From Episyrphus balteatus (Eukaryota; Arthropoda; Insecta; Diptera; Syrphidae): a stretch of DNA of 64,000 nt. The stretch covers positions 123,008,620 to 123,072,619 of the forward strand of contig NC_079134.1 of NCBI RefSeq assembly GCF_945859705.1. The letters run 5' to 3'. This document shows positions 62,511 to 64,000 of the stretch, piece by piece (positions within the stretch are counted from its first letter, which is position 1; every line of letters begins with the position of its first letter). The translations under genes were made by a program, and so were the position numbers. The notes beneath the pieces were generated by a model. That model saw only the letters and a list, made by a program, of their open reading frames with translations. It had not been told where the DNA came from and searched no databases.

Positions 62511-63540
62511 TAAGCGAGGTCCCGCCCAATGCAAAACATAGTTTTGAACTTTTTTGCAAAGCAGCACTTTAAAAATATTTAACTTTTTATGAAAATTGTG
62601 TAAGCACTGCTATTTTCGTGTTCACAGCTGTACCTACTCTAAATTTGTAGTGTTGTTGAATTTCTTTGTTGCTCATAAAAAAAATGATGCTAGGCATTTG
62701 TTGTTTCTGAAATTCTTTTTGATGTGATGGGCAACTGAAGAATCATCACCAATTATCTGTTGTACTTACCGGTAGGGAGCCTATTGTTTGATCTCAAATG
62801 TGTCCCTTTTGAACGCCTAACTTTATTTGAAAATGGGAATATATGTAAAACATTAAATTTGATTTTCGTAATAGAAAATTTCATACAAATCGTCACTACG
62901 ATCGGATTTTGTGAATTGAATTGGTGATAAGGTCGAATATTTTTTTTTTATTACTGTAGGTGTAGATAATTTTATCTGTGCTGATTTACATAAAACTGGT
63001 TCTATAAATTGATAAAGTTTCAAAAAGGATTAATTTGTTTACATTTTTTAAGAATTACCCAAAACGATACCTATTTAGCTATCGTCCAATAATCATGCAG
63101 AATGATAATCGAATTACGGAAAGCATAAAAAACACGTAATCGCCTGAGACGACAGTGATTATTGATATTGAAGTCATCAAAATCAAACCATCGTCGAAAC
63201 GATATCGTTTTTCGATGAGAACAAAAATTTTTTAAAGTTTCCTTCGTCATATTTCATACGAGAGAAAAAAAAGGAAGCTTTCCACTGCAAACTGAAGAAA
63301 TGAAAATTCTTTCTCAGACGTTTACTCGAGACTGAGCGAATGCTCAAGATACGAATTCCGTCTTTAATCTTTTGTCGGAAATAGTTGACAAAACAAGAAG
63401 ACGATTTTTAGAACCATGTTTCTCCAAAGAACCAGACACTTGTTTCCGTGTAACTTTTCGTCAATTAAATCTAAATTTTCTTCAAGGTTACATTTGAGGA
63501 GATTTTTATGATAAAATTCTCATACTACACAACTTCATCA
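62511..63540. other. AT-rich DNA, no gene seen
   Basis: No recognisable gene or repeat. Confidence 0.4.
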
Positions 63541-63793
63541 GAACGTATTCGTATACACCAACTCAACAACTGGACATCCGGGCCTGAACACCCCGAGGAC
63601 AATTTAGTCAACAGACTTTTTAAATTAAGTTTATCCATGTATTATATTTGTTTATATTTTAAAACTTTGCCATTGTTTAACGTTAGGCCCCCTTTGTGCC
63701 AACAATGTCTCTTATAAATAAGTTATTTTAAGTCAATTATAAATAGCAAGTTCAATAAACTTAAATTGAATTGAATTGAACGTATTCGTATAC
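63541..63793 (+). mobile_element. Short LINE or retroposon insertion with 16-bp TSD
   Basis: GAACGTATTCGTATAC occurs exactly at 63541-63556 and 63778-63793. The 221-bp insert between (63557-63777) ends in AATAAACTTAAATTGAATTG, a (TTGAA)n-type tail. A long exact duplication and a simple-repeat 3' tail point to target-primed reverse transcription, so this is most likely a strongly 5'-truncated LINE. The frame at 63508-63717 crosses the junction and is not a gene. Confidence 0.8.
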
Positions 63794-64000
63794 TAAAATT
63801 AAAGCAAACGCTTTGGTTTTCTACACGTGACTTGTAGTTCATTTCGCTAAAAACTCGAAAAGAAAAAGACCTATTATATCCGTCCAAAAGTGTTTTTAGT
63901 TCTAATCTGTGGTCTATAAAATTTACGGAAGCTGTCCATATCGTCGGCTCAGATGATTTAATAAAAAATTGATTAAAAATACAACAATCCTTCAAATCTT
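63794..64000. other. Window end, no feature
   Basis: Short AT-rich segment with no gene recognised. Confidence 0.4.

Overview
This window is AT-rich insect DNA. It most likely comes from a brachyceran fly: it carries fly-type Hillarin and hnRNP-K genes, exons are small, introns reach 19 kb, and non-coding DNA is full of homopolymers and nonautonomous DNA transposons. I cannot name the species.

Two conserved protein genes face each other tail to tail. On the plus strand, 44-8016 is the 3' end of a Hillarin gene (last five exons, 301 codons); its upstream exons lie outside the window. On the minus strand, 47128 to 14215 is a complete hnRNP-K/bancal coding sequence. It has nine exons, 580 codons, three KH domains and a 332-codon Gly-rich/RGG exon. 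The splice phases agree at all eight junctions, including a very short last exon that encodes nine residues. An acceptor just upstream of the start codon shows that a 5' UTR exon lies further up, so much of 47.2-64 kb is probably 5' intron or promoter DNA.

Between the two gene ends, at 11739-12619 (plus), two phase-compatible segments would join into a small secreted-type protein: a hydrophobic signal-like N-terminus and a basic C-terminal half. There is a TATA motif upstream but no in-frame ATG. I read it as a start-lost or decayed small gene of unidentified family. It is the most interesting candidate here.

The rest is shaped by transposons, many of them foldback structures. Three insertions have exact 8-bp target-site duplications typical of hAT elements: 4110-7298 (which contains a 710-bp minisatellite of 8-bp units flanked by a long direct repeat), 16374-18213 and 44049-44887. 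Long palindromes lie at about 1981-2988, 8408-10980 (2.6 kb, between the genes) and 31637-33078 (1.4 kb, near-perfect, in the 19-kb hnRNP-K intron). Smaller inverted-repeat elements lie at 52138-53750, 54893-55007 and 61863-62507. LINE traces occur near 48975-49320 and 58430-58980, and a short insertion with a 16-bp duplication at 63557-63777. Because several palindromes lie in introns, the pre-mRNAs should form long double-stranded hairpins.
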